DNA from: Spisula solida
Lineage: Eukaryota; Mollusca; Bivalvia; Venerida; Mactridae
Reading direction: 5' to 3'
Length of the DNA stretch: 64,000 bases
NCBI GenBank assembly: GCA_947247005.1
Contig: OX365944.1
Coordinates: 3,980,501 to 4,044,500 of the forward strand
Part shown: piece by piece, positions 11,968 to 23,744 of the stretch
How positions within the stretch are numbered: the first letter of the stretch is position 1
Layout of the letters: each line of letters begins with the position of its first letter
The notes under the pieces: generated by a model
The model's database searches: none
What the model was told of the DNA's origin: nothing
What the model saw: only the letters and a program-made list of their open reading frames with translations
Position numbers and translations under genes: made by a program

Positions 11968-12215
11968 AAACAAATTATATTAAGTCAGACAGGGAAGGCA
12001 GCACTCAACTTAACCAGCCGAGCACAGAAAACATTAAAAACACACAAAGCAAAATGCCCTTCTGAACCAACCGAGCACAGGAAACATAAAACACATACAG
12101 ACACAATGCCCAACTAAACGAGCACAGATCCGCCCAAGTCCAAGCTGTCGAAAAGTAGAATAAATTATTACTAGCTGAATGACCCAGTCTTCACAGCAAA
12201 AGGACTATAATGCCT
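11968..12215 (+). repeat. Dispersed 'GTCAGACAGGGA' repeat, long copy
   Basis: Order of motifs: TATTAAGTCAGACAGGGA, AACCAGCCGAGCACAG, AACACACAAAGC, a second CCGAGCACAGGAAACATAAA, GCACAATGCCCAACTAAAC, GCAGATCCGCCCAAGTCC, AAGCTGTCGAAAAG, TAGCTGAATGACCCAGT. The CCGAGCACAG block is itself repeated about every 70 bp. Other copies: 11374, 19248 and 55957 on plus; 38318, 61260 and 63858 on minus. Confidence 0.75.
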
Positions 12216-12425
12216 ATTTATAGCTGTCAGAAATCTTAAAACGAAGAAGTGCCCAACACACTACCGACCAAGAAAATTAAACATCCCTTGTCCCAACTGT
12301 TAATCAAAGTACTGAAGTACTGATACTTGGGGGATATCGCAACTCTTGGTATCTATAATGTTTAAAATAGGGTTAACATCATTCAGATCTCACCAAACGG
12401 ACCTATAAAGGCAATCCATCCATAA

Positions 12426-12691
12426 CAAGTAATTAAGAATTGCAAGCAATACAGAAGTCCCCTACCGGTTTTAAGCCATTTTCAATGTTTCTGTTGCCAT
12501 AGCAACCACAATTTTTGTCAGAATCAAAATATTTTTAGACGTGCATAATCCCCTTATTGCCCCCTATGCACATACCAAGTTTCATAAACTTAGCTTGGAA
12601 ACTGATTGAGTTATGTCAGGATCCAGATTTTTTGACGGACGGACGGAGGGCAAACCTATAGTCCCCTCCGGTCAAAAACCGGTAGGGAACT
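12426..12691 (+). mobile_element. Foldback MITE with ACCGGT-bearing TIRs, copy 1
   Basis: Terminal arms AGTCCCCTACCGGTTTT and AAAACCGGTAGGGAACT are near-perfect inverses. The interior holds TTGACGGACGGACGGAGGG and CATACCAAGTTTCATAAAC. The left end is preceded by CAAGTAATTAAGAATTGC, which is also conserved in the inverted copy at 19467-19730 and so belongs to the element. Confidence 0.82.
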
Positions 12692-14592
12692 AAAAAGCCC
12701 AATGAACTAGTTTCAACTGTAAAAGAGGGACTGAACGGCCTAGTTTTAGCTGAAAAAACGTATTAGAAACATTAAGAATAACAGTAAATGGTAATATCAT
12801 GCAGCTGCTGACTTTAGCTAGTAAACAAAAACAATATAAATAAATCTAATTGGATAACGGATGAATTGGTGCAAAAATATGAAAAATAGCACCAAAAACT
12901 ATACTAAGTCGTAATTCCATAACTCTACAGCTCCATTATAAAGGAACCGCATATAATGTGAATTGCGCGAAAGAATCAGATTGGGGATGAAAGAAAAATC
13001 GACAGACATGGTCTCGAATCTGGAAGGGAAATTTGTATGGAATGGGCCGTTGTTTTAACGATATACGCAAACTATTTCACTGAATATGTTGTAAATTAAT
13101 TGACACAATGTCGATCGAACCAATAAACATGAGGTACTAGAAAATAAAACAAAACTAGCAACTAAACTACACAAACGCTTGGAAAAGGGTTGTTCTAAAA
13201 ATAGACGCAATATATTTAGCTGAATATATGAGGTAATATTATGGATAAAACGACGACCAATACTATTAACAAATGCAATTTATTGTAAATATTGAAAATA
13301 AACACACAATATAATAGGAGTTTTTAGCTAAATTGTTACAGTGTAAATTTCGTCTGTTCAACCGTTTGCTTTAACAGTGACATTTTTATCACCCCTCAAA
13401 ATTCATTAGTCATTTTAAAGCGCGTAGGAATTTATTCGCGCAGATACATTAAATCACAGAAACAAACATTCCAAATTATCTCGCAATACAAAGAAGTAAA
13501 AAATAATTCAATTGCCAAATTGCCAGAGACAAATATTCTTAAAAATTATTGAAAATTATGATTTTTGTTGAGATTGGCTGGAACTCGTTTCTTGCTCGGA
13601 TGAATAGGTTGTGGAGAAATTACATGGTTAAAATCGTAGTGATTTCTGGATTGTATGTATAAGCAATACTTGGGGGAACCCCCCCCCCCCCAAGTAAAAA
13701 GCTGAATAGAAAATATTCAGCAAACAAAAGGCGGAATGTCTACGCTGAATGACCTAGTTACAACAGTAAAACAGAGGTGATGAAAATATTGTTAAAATCG
13801 ATGAACTCTGCAATTAAAAAATGAAAGAGGGGAGAAAGTGGCAAGCCTACTAAATAAAAGAGAAGCAGACAACCTTCAAAACAATCACCAAATAAGCAAA
13901 ATATAAAGATTTATTTATTATTATTTTGAACAATCAACAAGAAAGCTTAGTAAGAAGCAAAAGGTAATAATGTTAACTTATATCCAAATCAAAAGTTCAT
14001 AGATATTATATCAGAGTCATTTAGTGTGTCAGCATTTATAAGAAAGCAGAAACCACTAATTACAACAAATCAACAGCAAAATCATGATATATTTGCAAGA
14101 AAGACTGAAAGTACTGACATTTGACCTCATACCTTAGGGCAATTGGCCTAGATGTAGCTCGGAGATTGGCCCTATAGTGAATCTGTTTGCCATACATGAA
14201 GAACAAGTGTATGCAGATCCATTATCACTGACTATGGGACACATGAGATGACATTTGCAGTCAAAATGTAAATCTATCTATGAACACGCTGAAATTCTTT
14301 GTTCACTGTTTGGCAATGTTTGCTAATATACTGAAATACGTGATTGAAAACAAGGGATATAACTCTGGATATTGGTACTGAATAATCACAATTACGATGT
14401 TGGTATTTTGAACTGAATTCATCCCTTAATGTTTTTTCATATTGACAATGTGTTATGAATAAAAGAGATAAAGTCACGAATGTTTAGCCTAGGTCCCCGT
14501 TTTTTGGGACACCCTGTACATGTACCTATAAGGCAGTTTTGGCTTTTGTTGAAATTTGTAATTAGCATTTGGATATGGCGTTTGATTACAAG
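12692..14592. repeat. Degenerate short-repeat region, no gene
   Basis: Scattered relatives of CTGAATGACCYAGTT followed by AACWGTAAAA (12700-12760, 13740-13775) continue the tail of the repeat that begins at 11968. A C12 run lies near 13680-13692. The rest is AT-rich, with no coding signal recognised. Confidence 0.5.
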
Positions 14593-14884
14593 AGATGTTT
14601 GTAAAACACGTATGCCTCCATGACAGCCCAATAGTCAGAAATGGTGAAGGTAACAGTGACCTTTGACCTACTGACCTCAAAATCAATAGGGGTCCTAGGT
14701 CAAAGCGTTCTTGAGTTATTGAACGGAAACCATTTAAATAGTCAGAAACAGTAAAGGTCACAGTGACCTTTAACCTACTAACCTCAGAAGCAATAGGGGT
14801 CATCTACTGTTCATGACCAACGTCCAAGTAAAGTTTGAAGATCCTAGGTCAAAGCGTTCTTGAGTTAATGAACGGAAACCATTT
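14593..14884 (+). repeat. Two tandem units carrying steroid/nuclear-receptor-like half sites
   Basis: Each unit has GTGACCTTTRACCTACT, then AGGTCAAAGCGTTCTTGAGT and GAACGGAAACCATTT. The second unit contains AGGTCACAGTGACCT at 14755-14769, a perfect AGGTCAnnnTGACCT palindrome; the first has one mismatch (from 14648), followed by TGACCTTTGACCT (DR1) at 14657-14669. A single-unit relative is at 45106-45262. Confidence 0.75.
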
Positions 14885-15092
14885 TATACGAAGCAATATA
14901 CCCCCTCATCAAAGATGGGGGGGGGGGGCATAATTATCATCAGTGACCCAGACCTCATCCCCATGAATGCTTCAAAGATCACGATTACCGAGTTGTATAC
15001 TGCATAACGGGTGTAGTCCATTAGGTGTTCCCATGAAGTTTTGACATGTGAGGAATTTAAGATGCAATGAAGAGTATTGTACAATTTTCTCT

Positions 15093-15132
15093 GGTTGTGC
15101 ACATGTGTGCACGGTTGTGCACATGTGTGCAC
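15093..15132. repeat. Two tandem copies of a 20-bp palindromic unit
   Basis: GGTTGTGCACATGTGTGCAC occurs twice head to tail, and each unit contains the near-palindrome GTGCACATGTGTGCAC. It lies within a stretch (14885-15553) that is otherwise GTGACCTAG-type repeat debris without a gene. Confidence 0.85.
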
Positions 15133-15553
15133 AGATAGTCATTATTTTGGCATAGATTTCACAGAGACAAATATTCTGACTTAGTTTCATGAAGATTGGA
15201 TCGCAAGTGTGTCCTCTAATGCGTTCACAAGCTTTTGTCTAATATTTGACATAGTGACCTAGTGTTTGACCCCACATGACCCAGTTTCGAACTTTACCTA
15301 GATTTCATAGAGACAAACATTCTGACTAAGTTTCATGAAGATTGCTGAACTGTGACCTCTAGTGTGTGAGCAATTGTGGATGGATGGACAGGTGAATGCC
15401 TAACTGAACTAGTATATAATCCGCCCAAGACCAAGATCAATGAACTAGTTTCAGCAACCAAAAATCAAAATTTCAAAGCTGAATGACCCAGTTCTAACAG
15501 TAAAACGGCTGACATGCATAGTTTTAGATGTCAGAAGTCAAACAAAGTAGAAA

Positions 15554-15856
15554 AACAAGACTGCGTTCAATAAACGCTTATGCCCCCTGTGGAAGCCTTG
15601 TCCATAAATAAGTCTAAGTCCAAAATTAGGTCAAGGTGAAGGTCAAAAAGGGTCAGGTGATACAGGTGTGTGGAGAGTGTTCATATACAACATCCATGCA
15701 AGTTTGGAAGCTTTGCAGCAAGCCATAATGATGCTAGAAGAAACGGTCAATTTGGGTTAACCAGGACGGACGGACGGACGGACGAACGGACGGACGGACG
15801 GACGGACAGGTGCATCACTATATGCCTCCCGATCTATCGATACGGGGGCATAAAAA
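15554..15856 (+). mobile_element. Pearl-like element with tetranucleotide array, copy 1
   Basis: Starts ACAAGACTGCGTTCAATAAA, then TTATGCCCCCTG, and ends CGATACGGGGGCATAAAAA, so TTATGCCCCC is inverted at the two sides. The interior has CATCCATGCAAGTTTGGAAG and AACGGTCAATTTGGGTTAAC, followed by a GACG/GACGG-type array at about 15766-15807 and TCCCGATCTATCGATACGGG. Architecture (core, tetranucleotide array, fixed flanks) matches pearl elements known from oysters. Inverted copies: 24645-25094 and 47366-47572. Confidence 0.72.
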
Positions 15857-16380
15857 CAGTATCAAAAAGCTGAATGCCAAGGTTTCAGCTGAATGACGTA
15901 GTTTTAGCTGAACGCCCCGGCCGCATGACCCAGTTACAACAAGTTTAATGCCTTAGCTAGAAGGTCCACATAAACGAGCCGAATGTAAATAAGTTTAATG
16001 CCGCAAGCCGAATGACCTACTTTAAACAATTAGCATTCCCGGTTTGAACAACCACTATGCAATTGTGTTTATAATTTTTGAAATTTAATGTTAATCATTA
16101 TTTACAGAGGAGGAAATATAACAAAGAAGAAATATTTCTTAACAGATTTAACGTTCCTTTACAACGAAGATTGTAGCTCAGAGAATTTGACCTGATCCTT
16201 TCCTGAGTCCTGCATGAATATATTACAAGGTCCTTGAGTTGAATAAATGCAATGTCGGTCCTTCCAGATATGTGTATAGGTGTACAACAATCACTCGGGC
16301 GTAAATGTACTTTTAACATTGGAGTAATCCAGGTAATAGGGGTGTATTTAACCATAAAGCATATTATTTAAGACGCTCAT
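15857..16380. repeat. Degenerate 'CTGAATGACC' repeat debris, no gene
   Basis: Between 15880 and 16040 the motif CTGAATGACSYAGTT recurs imperfectly several times. The rest to 16380 has no coding signal that I recognise. Confidence 0.45.
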
Positions 16381-16390
16381 CTATATAGTG

Positions 16391-16484
16391 TGCATAGTCC
16401 AGTTGGTTAAGCTATTAGTCTTGTACCCAATGTAAATTTGAGAATTCTGTATGGGTTCGAATCCCACCCTAACATTTTTTTTTT
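16391..16484 (+). tRNA. tRNA-like sequence, probably a pseudogene or SINE head
   Basis: An A-box-like TAGTCCAGTTGG and a B-box-like GGGTTCGAATCCC (16453-16465) are correctly ordered, and a ten-T run (16475-16484) could stop RNA polymerase III. TCTTGTA resembles the anticodon loop of tRNA-Thr(TGT). The acceptor strands do not pair, so a functional tRNA is unlikely. Confidence 0.5.
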
Positions 16485-16613
16485 AATTCGCTCAGCACGG
16501 ATTTTTCGTGCATGTTTACTTACACAAAGATGTATATAAAAGACGGATTGCTGTGGAAAAAGCACAGAGGAAATATGTCTAAGCTGGTGTACAGGTATAG
16601 CGATGACGCGTGA

Positions 16614-18162
16614 GATATTATCAGGAACGTCCACCAGTTTTGTATGGATGAGAAGGACTCTGGGCTGAAGTTCTCACTTGCCAGGGTGTGGGAGAGGGTT
16701 GCAGCACTGACAGGAGTGAGCAGGTCTACTGCACAGAAGATCGTGGCAGAGGATGGTACATCCCACCAAGGACAGTCTAGGACAGCCATAGACGATTTTG
16801 ATGAGGGGGTTATTCGACGTACAATTGCCAAGATGTATACAGATAAACGGATACTCCCGACCATTGGAAACGTCCATGTGGCCTTGAAGACCAGCATAGG
16901 GTTCATTGGTAGCAGAGAACATTTAGGGAGACATCTCGTCAAGATGAAGTTTAGTTATTCAAGATGCTCTCTGAACAGACGTGTATTGATGGAAAGAGAA
17001 GACATTGTCCTCAGCAGAATTTACTACCTGCGAAGGATCAAGGAGCTCCGTGATGCTGGACACACCATCATCTATACGGATGAGACTTTTTTACATTCGA
17101 ACCATGCTGTACCGAAATGTTGGCAGGATGCTTCGGTTGGACTCAAAATACCTTTTTCAAAAGGTAAGTAGTAAAATTACCACTGATAAACTTAACATTC
17201 TAAGATAGTTAAAAGCAAACTTTTTAGATAAATGATCAGTTAATTAAATTATTTAGCATACATAATTATGAATAATTGTAATTGCATACCGTTACATGTA
17301 TACACGTATATCTATAGATTATTTACTTCTATTGAAATACTTTCAGGTGAACGAATGATTATTCTACATGCTGGGTTTGTACCTGGAGCCGAGCTTGTGT
17401 TCAAAGCTCGAAGTTCAGAAGGTGATTATCACCATGAGATGAATCACCAGAACTTCATCAAGTGGCTGTCTGAGAAACTCATACCCAACATATCTGCTAA
17501 CTCTGTACTTGTGATGGACAATGCTGCCTATCACAGTGTGCAGATTGACTAGTGCCCGACTACAGCAACACGGAAACTGGATATACAGGAATGGCTGCGG
17601 AGACAAGGCATTCAGTACAACCCTAACAAGCTGAAACCAGAACTTTTCGAGTTGTGCAAGAAGAATAAGCAACAACCTGTCTATGCTGTAGACCATATTC
17701 TTGCCACACATGGACACCAGGCTCTGCGTCTACCACCATACCATGCCGACCTTAACCCTATAGAGCTTATATGGGGCAACCTTAAATGTATAAATTAATA
17801 AACTTGTTCATCATCATTCAGTATACTATACATCTTTATTAATGTTAAATTATATTAAAAATGTTAACAATCTTTAACTAATGAATATTAATAGTTTTGT
17901 TTATTTTACAGGATACATAGCAAGGAAGAATATGTATTTTAAGCTGGCGAAAATAAAAGAGCTCATTCAAGAAGGTTTTGCTTCAATCACACCGGAACAC
18001 TGGAAGGACTGTATACGCCACGTTAACACCATCGAACAGCAATACTGTTCCACTAATATAGCAAGAGATGACTTGCATGAGTCAATCATCATCATTTTGG
18101 ACGATTCGACAGACGATTCTGAGACAGACACGAGCGAAACAGATGATGTTAATTATTTGTAA
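16614..18162 (+). pseudogene. Spliced DDE_3-type transposase-like gene, inactivated
   Basis: Exon A (16614-17163) encodes NVHQFCMDEK, an HTH-like segment ending GVSRSTAQKIVAEDG, and YTDETFLHSNHAVPK with the first catalytic Asp. It ends at a GTAAGT donor. Exon B (17347-17787) encodes GERMIILHAGFVPGAELVFK, the second Asp in VLVMDNAAYHSV, and the catalytic Glu in LPPYHADLNPIELIWGNLK. Exon C (17912-18162) encodes RKNMYFKLAKIKELIQEG, ITPEHWKDC and an acidic Ser/Asp-rich C-terminus. DDE_3 covers Tc1/mariner and IS630-like transposases; many spliced copies occur in invertebrates. Lesions: TAG at 17550-17552 just after HSVQID, and a codon split by the B/C intron that would read T|GA if spliced at the consensus sites. 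The upstream frame also meets TGA at 16611. A relic rather than a working gene. Confidence 0.78.
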
Positions 18163-19247
18163 CTCGATTGATTTTGCTGAATCTAATATATGCATGTATA
18201 AAAACTTACATAAAAAATAAATAACAGAAATTGAATACCGGTATTACATATGTCTTTTTCAAAAGACCGTAACTAGGTATAACTATTGTTACAAGCAATT
18301 TAGTTATTCATTAGAAGTTGTAAACGATACTTCAGAGCGCCACCCTTCAAGTTTCTGTTAGAATTGTGTAGTAATTGAAAGTAGAATATGCTAAATTATG
18401 TCCATGGGATCACTTCCGGAATTTAGATATATAGCACACCACTTTTAAATTGCGTAAACTATCAAGTAGTTGATGAAAAAGACATAACATGTCACCATTT
18501 CACCAAACATGTTATGTAAAATATTGTATTTGCTCCCGCATTAAAAAACAACGACTCTTAAATAGGACCGAATTTGGCAAGAAAAAAGTGACATTTTCCC
18601 AATAATTTAAGCATTAGTATACACGAGTAGACAGTGTTAATTGACCAATTGTTACAGCTACACTGAACGGATTTTAAAATGTGAGGTATCAATTTAAAGC
18701 TAATTCAATGTTCTTTGATATACAGCTTACTATCCTTAAAAAATCATTGATACAAGAAAAATATAGCATCACTTGCATTCCAATTTGAACAGCCCTCGTA
18801 TCATTCCAAGTGTAATAAGTAATGAGATGTCATTCGAAAACTGTAGCATATCATCTACAATATACATGTATAGCACTACAACTTGGTGAGAAGTTTGTTT
18901 TATAATTATGGTGCATTTGCCGATTTATGTGAATAGTGTCATGAGCGAGGTTAAGGTGAACAAGAATAGGTTAGATATATTCGGAAAATACTATTTCCCT
19001 ATTGTCAACATTCTCCTCAAATTTTTAATTTAAAGGCACAAGTTAACATAAGATATTAACCAAAAATTGAGGTTTCTTTCAGAATGGATAGTATCATATA
19101 ACGTTTACATCATTCATTATGAACCAGAGCACACTTGATTGTGATTCATACATGTACATGTACACACTTTTATCCTTTTTCTATAATATATAGGGTCGTT
19201 ACATAAATACCTCGTCTATAACCAGTAAAAATATCATCCTAAAAGAT
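18163..19247. other. AT-rich stretch with no gene seen
   Basis: No coding signal or clear repeat recognised. Confidence 0.4.
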
Positions 19248-19395
19248 AATATTAAGTCAGACAGGGAAGGCAGCAGTCGGCTTTACCAGGCGAACACAGA
19301 AAACATAAAAAACACGAGGCACAATGCCCACCTGAACAAGCCGAGCACAGAAAAATTAAAAACATAAAAGGCACAGGCCCAACTAAACAAGTTAT
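19248..19395 (+). repeat. Dispersed 'GTCAGACAGGGA' repeat, short copy
   Basis: ATTAAGTCAGACAGGGAAGG, a CCAGGCGAACACAG block, CCGAGCACAG and GGCACAGGCCCAACTAAAC appear in the same order as in the copy at 11968; the 3' part is missing. Confidence 0.7.
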
Positions 19396-19466
19396 ACGTT
19401 TGCTACATGGTATCATTCGAAATCTTTTTTGTGTATCAATTTCTAATCGTGTTACTGCTAGTAATT

Positions 19467-19730
19467 AGTCCCCTACCGGTTTTTTGACCGGAGGGGACTA
19501 TAGGTTTGCCCTCCGTCCGTCCGTCAAAAAATCTGAATCCTGACATAACTCAAACAGTTTCCAAGCTAGGTTTATGAAACTTGGTATGTGGATAGGGGGC
19601 AATAAGGGGATTATGCAAGTCTAAAATTTTGATTCTGACAAAAATAGTGGTTGCTATGGCAACAGAAACATTGAAAATTGCTTAAAACCGGTAGGGGATT
19701 TCTGTATTGCTTGCAATTCTTAATTACTTG
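19467..19730 (-). mobile_element. Foldback MITE with ACCGGT-bearing TIRs, copy 2 (inverted)
   Basis: AGTCCCCTACCGGTTTTTTG at the left and AAAACCGGTAGGGGATT at the right, then GCAATTCTTAATTACTTG. This is the reverse complement of 12426-12691 including its flanking block. The two copies differ by a few substitutions and 2 bp in length. Confidence 0.82.
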
Positions 19731-21497
19731 TTTCATTATTTTTCTCATTCAATGATCACTGACATTTAAACACGATGTATACACTGTAGGACAAAAATGT
19801 TAGCTTTCAAAGAATTTACAAAAAGATAATCGACAATCGCACAGGAAAAACCCACAACTTATGCAGTCGAACACAGAAAGCATCACATACAACAATTACA
19901 CGACACAGTGCCCAACACCTAACTGAATGAAAAAAAGAATTTCACCGGTGAAAGTCCAAGTTTCGGTTGTCAAAACATTGAACGCTGAATGGCAAACGTA
20001 GTGTGGCCAGTTTGAAAATACTATAGTAGTTTTAGTAAATCAAGAAGAAAATATAATTATAATTATCTACGCTTCATCGAAAAACTACATTTTCTATATT
20101 GAGACACAATACATTTTATTTGAAAGCATTTTCATATACTCTTCATGATACAATAGTCACCGAGTGAACGGTTTGACAGCATGTATGGAGATACACTGAT
20201 ACAATCTTCCCTCGTAACACGGAGAACAATGGTTATATCATTCTACAGTAAAAATAGGCTTAACCTCAAACAAATTGCAAAAGAAATAAATTTGACTGTT
20301 TTGGCATCAGAAAACATTGACAAATAACACATCAAAAGTCTAGAAAAATCTAGGAAGGGGAAGTTGCCGAAAAATTAACATATGTAAGGTCACTATTGGA
20401 AACTCTAAAGCTGCTTTTATGGCAGTGTTTATTTTCATTTTCATGTAACCTAAGTGCACATATCAATAAAGTACATAGTAAAGTAATTGGAATATGAACA
20501 ATATAATAAACAGATGAAAACAACGTGTCATAGATAACAAATAAAACCATTTTTGATTTAATATAGATGCTTAAAAATCAGTACAAGTGGGTGGGGTAAT
20601 GGAGTGTGACATCTCAGAAACAAATCCCGGTGTAACCTCTAGGTCAACAAATGAATTATTATAGTTTAATGTTATATGTGAAAGTTCTGACATTGCAAGC
20701 ATAAATTGCAAAAGTGATGGGGTCTGTGAAATTCCAGATGGCGTCCAAAATGGCCGTCTTCTTTAGCATTACCAGTTAAAATAAAAATAGATACATGAAA
20801 ATAGCAGGAATATATGACAAAATTCATTGAAATTAATGTCCTTAAATGATGTATATGTATTTAAGAAACCACAAACATCGTTAAACAAATATTTTAGATA
20901 CATTATTTATGTTGAAAATCTTCAAAAAGCAATGTCAGTCAGTGTCATTTGCAGGTAAAACATACGAAAAACAGGTACAGAGGCAATTTCACCTTTCTAA
21001 TCTCTTATGTCTTTGGTTATGATTTATAATGTTGATTAATACATATCTAAAATACACTTTTATGAATAAATGATATAATTTGTTAAATAAAAAACACTTC
21101 TGGTCTGGTATTACCAGAAATTATTGAGAAGTCATAGGGAGTTTTTAAAATGCTGTAACTATTTTATTTGAAACTGAAACAAGTGTTATTTTACATAAGT
21201 TGGATATACTGCGCCCATGTTATAAAACACCAATGGTTGTAATATAAATTATGAAATTGGTGCCATTTCAATAGCAGTTTTGATTTACGATGTGCTAAGT
21301 TTGCACATAAAGCCTACTTTAGACCCTTTACATTACTTAAAACTAGTTACATATAGTTTATGACATTTAAACAACTTTCTTAGCAAACATATAAACTTAG
21401 CAAATATTGTTTTAGCTCAAAACTAACAAGATATGCAAATTGTTCCTGGAGTGCGACAAATCACAACTGCAAAAAAGGGATGGTCAGAAAAGAGCAA
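19731..21497. other. AT-rich stretch with no gene seen
   Basis: Only short ORFs. GCTGAATGGC-type fragments near 19985 suggest more debris of the dispersed repeat. Nothing else is supported. Confidence 0.4.
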
Positions 21498-22327
21498 TGT
21501 TTTGTGTCGCCTAAAAAGGCGACAAATTAATAGGTGTTACTTTTGCGGCGGCGTCTGAAATTGCTTGTCCGGAGCATAACTTTGTCACCTAGAGTTGTTC
21601 AAATGACTCAAGATTAAGTATGCTTGATTCTTGCAATAAGTCGAAGTGCAGTGCGTAAGAACCATAACTTAACTATGCATCATTTGTTTAATTATCACCC
21701 TTTGATCGATTTAATTAGAGCATTTCTTGTCCGGAGCATAACTATGTCACCTAGAGTTCAAATGACTCAAGGTTTGGTATGCATGTTTCTTGCCATAAGC
21801 CGTAGTACAGTGTGCAAGAACCATAACTTAACTATGCATCATTTGTTTAATTATCTCCCTTTGATCGATTTAATTAGAGCATTTCTTGTCCGGGGCATAA
21901 CTTTGTCACCTAGAGTTCAAATGACTCAAGATTTTGTATGCATGTTTCTTGCAATAAGCCGACGTGCAGCGCAAGAACCATAACTCTGCCTTGTATCGTG
22001 TTTGAATTATTTCCCGTTGATTGATATAATTAGAGCATATCTTGTCCGGAGGATAACTTTGTCACCATAAGTATGAATGACTCCAAAATTGGTATGCATG
22101 TTTCTTGTTACATGAAGTGCAGTGCGCAAGTATCATAACTCTACCTTGTGTAGTGTTTGAACATTCCTTTTTGATTGACTTTTTCAGAACATTTTTGGTC
22201 CAGAGCATAACTTTTAGTTCAGATGACTAGAGAACTCTAGTGAGGCGGATATGTAGCCCAATATTGGATAGCTTTCCATGAAAAATGAGCATGTCGTCAG
22301 GCGACACATGCGACTCGTGGAGTTTTT
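21498..22327 (-). mobile_element. Hairpin-ended tandem-repeat element, copy 2 (inverted)
   Basis: TGTGTCGCCT-AAAA-AGGCGACA hairpin at 21503-21524, a GCGGCGGCG tract, then four or so units with TTGTCCGGAGCATAACT and AAGAACCATAACT. It ends with TCAGGCGACACA (22297-22308) and TGCGACTCGTGGAGTTTTT. Orientation is opposite to the copies at 6527 and 42092. Confidence 0.75.
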
Positions 22328-22950
22328 ATGATTTAAAAATGTCGTTGTAAGGCATACACAAAGTCTCAATTGTCAAGGTAATTGAATCATGTTAAGTGTT
22401 TATACCTTTTTATAGCATATTTAGATTAGTATTTAAGTATATTTTCATTCATATTTTTGCAATTGAGCAAAATTATTACTTTTTTTCAACCCTAACCCCT
22501 TTTTGTATTGATAGGCAATTTTATGCATCTCCTACCGGGAAACTTCATTACTAGTAATTCTAGTAATTCGGTGTACATTTGTATTCACATTTAGGGTTAT
22601 ATCTATTAAATTATGTACAAATGAAACAGATTTCTCCATTCGGATATTTGCAATGTTTTATTTTAAAAAAAAAATCCAGGCTGTTGTTAATGATACATAT
22701 TTATTTATCTATCTATATATCTTGTCATACTGCATCACCCCCTTGTGGGTATTTTGTGCAGGTGTGCGTCAGTACAGTGTGAGTTGATAAAAAGGTAAAA
22801 AGTATATAAAAGCAAGTGAGTGAAGTATGAATATTGTTAAAATGTTAAAAAAGTATAAGACTTAGTGAAAGGATAACATGACGCATATTTATGGCATTGT
22901 ATGGGACACTCCGACAGGGAACTGACTGCCAGTTTGAAACTGTTCAACTC

Positions 22951-23738
22951 TGACAGGAGTGCTACTCTAGCTGGCAACCTGTCCTATTAGACTATTGTTG
23001 CTCTATTTGGGGAAATTGCACTAATGACCTCTCAAATGATATGTATAAGTTTCAAAAACGTGCTGCTCGTATTATTTTGGATAAAGATTTTGATACACCA
23101 ACAGATGAATTATTTTTGCAACTAAACTGGATGAAATTTTCAGATAGAGTTAACTACAAAAAAGCTATTCTTGTTTACAAGTCACTCAATAACCTTTTTC
23201 CAAATTATATGGAGCAGCTATTCACATATAGTGACAACAGGTCATTGAGATCATTTGAACAAAGACTTCTTTCTGTACCAAAACCAAGACTTGAGTTTTT
23301 CAGAAAATCATTGGCATACTCGGGTGCTAAATTGTGGAACTCACTTCCATATGATATCAAAGTATCTGAAAGTGTTAACACATTCAAAAGCAAATATCTA
23401 AAGTGGTGGTTCTCTGGTGGTCAACAAACCATTTCTTTCATTTGAAAGATCATTTAGGTCCTGGTCTTAGCTCCAACCAGTTGTGTCAATGACTTACTGT
23501 ATCTATTCCTTATATATGCATAACAGTACATTTTAAACTAAATTTGTTTTCAGCCAAGTCATAATTTTTTGTTATTGTTGTTATTGTTGTTATTGTTGTT
23601 ATTGTTGATTGTTATCTTCTGTTATTACTGTACATATTATGTAAATGTGTTAATGAGGCTCACAGGGAAGACTGGGTATACCCAACTGTGTTGCCTCTAT
23701 AAATAAAGTCTTTATTATTATTATTATTATTATTATTG
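22951..23738 (+). mobile_element. 5'-truncated LINE: RT C-terminal end plus 3' tail
   Basis: The frame encodes LLDYCCSIWGNCTNDL, then FQKRAARIILDKDF, LFLQLNWMKFSDRVNYKKA, LVYKSLNNLFPNY and SLAYSGAKLWNSLPYDIK, stopping at 23443-23445. This is the characteristic C-terminal region of ORF2 in CR1/L2/Jockey-like non-LTR retrotransposons, beyond the reverse transcriptase core. A 3' UTR follows with a GTTATTGTT 9-mer array (23571-23607) and GCCTCTATAAATAAAGTC, then a (TTA)n tail at 23711-23738. The catalytic domain is absent, so the copy is dead on arrival. Clade is uncertain. Confidence 0.85.
23571..23607. repeat. 9-bp microsatellite (GTTATTGTT)n
   Basis: About four copies of GTTATTGTT inside the 3' UTR of the plus-strand LINE. 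Confidence 0.85.
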
Positions 23739-23744
23739 TGCAAT

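Noticed and set aside
14437..14803. Minus-strand ORFs with text such as RVSQKTGT
   Set aside because: They overlap repeat units in several frames and have no domain.
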